Of a stretch of 64,000 bases of DNA, positions 62,753 through 64,000 are shown piece after piece. Source of the DNA: EW11 sp035765635 (GTDB lineage Bacteria; Verrucomicrobiota; Verrucomicrobiia; Opitutales; Opitutaceae). Under the pieces are notes generated by a model. The model was not told the origin of the DNA and did no database searches. It was given only the letters and a program-made list of their open reading frames with translations. Numbering within the stretch: the first letter of the stretch is position 1; the number at the start of each line of letters is the position of its first letter. A program made the translations under genes and the position numbers. The stretch spans positions 248,001 to 312,000 of the forward strand of contig DASTWZ010000007.1 in assembly GCA_035765635.1 (NCBI GenBank), in the 5' to 3' direction.

Positions 62753-62949
62753 TTGCCCACGAATCACACGAAAGGGCACGAAATGACCAAACCACTTTCC
62801 CACGGAAGACACGGAGGACACGGAAGGGAAATTGCTTCTTAACTCCGAAATTTGGTTCCGGTTTCCGAATCACTCTTCCGTGCTTTCCGTGTATTCCGTG
62901 GGAAAAAATGTCTTAGGTTTTTGGTGTGATTCGTGTGATTCGTGGGCAA
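62753..62949. repeat. palindromic repeat family E, copy 2
   Basis: Outer arms TTGCCCACGAATCACACGAA and GTGTGATTCGTGGGCAA, inner arms CCCACGGAAGACACGG and CCGTGTATTCCGTGGG. Same arrangement as the copy at 50319-50490. It lies between the convergent isomerase and histidine kinase genes and ends in a run of A. Confidence 0.8.
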
Positions 62950-62957
62950 AAAAAACC

Positions 62958-64000
62958 TCAGCGATCGGCCATCACGATGCTGATCGTCCGCGCTAGGTCG
63001 GCGAAGCGATAGGGCTTCGGGACCATTCCGCGAAAACCGTGGGCGCGATAATTCGATAAAACGGGATCGCTCGAATAGCCGCTGGAGACGATGGCCCGCA
63101 CGTGCGGGTCGATCTTCAACAGTTCCTGCATCGCTTCGCGTCCGCCCATCCCGCCGGGGACGGTCAGATCCATGATCACCAGTTCGAAAGCTTTTCCCCC
63201 GTCGCGCGCCTCGCGATAATGTTTCAACGCGGCCTCGCCGTCCGGCACCGCCGTCACTTCGAGTCCGAGGCGCATGAGCAGCGTCGAGGCCATCGTGCGA
63301 ATGGTCTCCTCGTCGTCCATGAACAGCACGCGCCCGGAAACTTTCGCGACCACCTCAGGCGTTTCCGTGCGCTGCGGCGCACTGTCCGGCGCGGCCGGCA
63401 GCCAGAAAATAAAACGCGTGCCCTTGCCCAACTCCGACTCCACCTCGATGTGCCCTTGGTGCTTGCGCACGATCGAGTACACCGTCGCCAAACCGAGTCC
63501 GCTGCCCGACTGCTTCGTCGTGAAATACGGATCGAAAATGCGCGCGAGATGCTCCGCGCGGATGCCCATGCCGGTGTCCCCGATCACCACTTTGATGTAA
63601 CTTCCCATCGCGAGCGGACGCCGCGAGTCCGCGCCTATCACGTCGTTGCTCAGCGAAATATGCACCACGCCGCCATCCGGCATGGCCTGCACGGCGTTGA
63701 TGACGAGGTTCTGCACGACCTGCCCGATCTGGCCTTGATCCACATCGGCAGGCCAGACGTTCGGCTCCTGCGAAAATTCGCAGCGCACTTTCGAGCCGTG
63801 CAGCGCGAACTGCGCCGCCTCGCGCACGACGTCGGGCAACTGTACGGCTTTGCGCACGGGCTGGCCGCCCTTGGCGAACGTGAGCAACTGCTGCGTGAGA
63901 TCGCGCGCCCGCATCACCCCACGCTCCGCTTCGTCGAGCCATTTGCCCGCTGCTTCCATCACGACCGAGTCGAGCATGGCGAGCGTCACGTTGCCCATGA
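62958..64000 (-). CDS. hybrid histidine kinase with C-terminal receiver, 5' end outside window
   Basis: The frame is open to the window edge, so the N-terminal part is missing, including the phospho-accepting His box just upstream. Visible are the end of the dimerisation helix (MRARDLTQQLLTFAKGGQP), the ATPase domain with N box (NLVINAVQAMP), G1 (DTGMGI), F box (IFDPYFTTK) and G2 (GSGLGLATV). A receiver domain follows, with acidic MDDEE, phosphoacceptor Asp in VIMDLTVPGGMGG and Lys in VPKPYRF. Stimulus unknown. Confidence 0.93.
   Translation of the reverse strand, partial: MGNVTLAMLDSVVMEAAGKWLDEAERGVMRARDLTQQLLTFAKGGQPVRKAVQLPDVVREAAQFALHGSKVRCEFSQEPNVWPADVDQGQIGQVVQNLVINAVQAMPDGGVVHISLSNDVIGADSRRPLAMGSYIKVVIGDTGMGIRAEHLARIFDPYFTTKQSGSGLGLATVYSIVRKHQGHIEVESELGKGTRFIFWLPAAPDSAPQRTETPEVVAKVSGRVLFMDDEETIRTMASTLLMRLGLEVTAVPDGEAALKHYREARDGGKAFELVIMDLTVPGGMGGREAMQELLKIDPHVRAIVSSGYSSDPVLSNYRAHGFRGMVPKPYRFADLARTISIVMADR

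Noticed and set aside
1..64000. tRNA or rRNA genes
   Set aside because: No cloverleaf with a T-loop (GGTTCGA-type) and no rRNA-like sequence was seen in the intergenic spaces, though a scan by eye can miss single tRNAs.

Overview
The window is about 64 kb of GC-rich, gene-dense bacterial chromosome with no rRNA, tRNA or CRISPR seen. The gene set suggests a Verrucomicrobiota bacterium, plausibly Opitutales-like: Tat-exported Gfo/Idh/MocA oxidoreductases, a ThuA protein, xylose-isomerase-like TIM barrels, a secreted protein built of 'GFxI...GPSL...NDDW' repeats, two PilT-like ATPases, and a Chlamydia-like class I ribonucleotide reductase. The taxonomic call is an inference. Few genes have an obvious Shine-Dalgarno sequence.

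Region 1 (1-21 kb) is a mosaic of housekeeping and exported proteins. It holds the end of a Gfo/Idh/MocA oxidoreductase, a YebC/PmpR regulator, a glycine-zipper protein, a secreted two-domain cupin, the GTPase EngB, two glycosyltransferase-like genes, a DUF2059 protein, a tiny flagellar-rod-like protein, a GH10 xylanase, a TPR protein, a rhodanese, an FtsX/MacB-type permease, a GNAT acetyltransferase, a ThuA protein, an MFS transporter, a Dabb protein, a SUV3-like RNA helicase with a zinc ribbon, and an exostosin-like glycosyltransferase.

Region 2 (21-32 kb) holds small exported proteins, alpha/beta hydrolases, a GH43 hemicellulase next to an esterase, an ATP-grasp enzyme, a TonB-like C-terminal protein, a double-ACT protein, a ketopantoate-reductase-like protein and an AT-richer polytopic membrane protein. 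About 22-34 kb is visibly rich in ATATA-type strings compared with the flanks.

Region 3 (32-41 kb) carries nrdB and nrdA. NrdB has Leu where the radical Tyr is expected and Glu where class Ia has Asp, which points to a class Ic (Mn/Fe-type) enzyme. Two NrdR-box-like sites 32 bp apart lie upstream. A sugar isomerase, a response regulator, an oxidoreductase and the repeat protein follow.

Region 4 (41.3-51.4 kb) is the most notable. Nine tightly packed, often overlapping plus-strand genes (ACP, ketosynthase, chain-length-factor-like protein, LpxL-like acyltransferase, PlsC-like acyltransferase, GT2, LolA-like protein, MMPL exporter, AMP ligase) face a convergent chorismatase-family gene. The set resembles aryl-polyene/xanthomonadin pigment loci: the chorismatase would supply hydroxybenzoate, the ligase would load it on the ACP, KS/CLF would extend it, and the acyltransferases, LolA and MMPL would place it in the outer membrane. 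No ketoreductase, dehydratase, thioesterase or phosphopantetheinyl transferase is seen here.

Region 5 (51.5-64 kb) has a CPA2 antiporter, an SpoU-type RNA methyltransferase, a DEAD-box helicase, tandem PilT-like ATPases, a rhomboid protease, a VKOR-thioredoxin fusion, a DUF1573 protein, a sugar isomerase and the 3' part of a hybrid histidine kinase. Its intergenic spaces hold several families of palindromic repeats. Those at 50.3, 53.5-54.0, 60.4-60.9 and 62.8 kb all sit between convergent genes.
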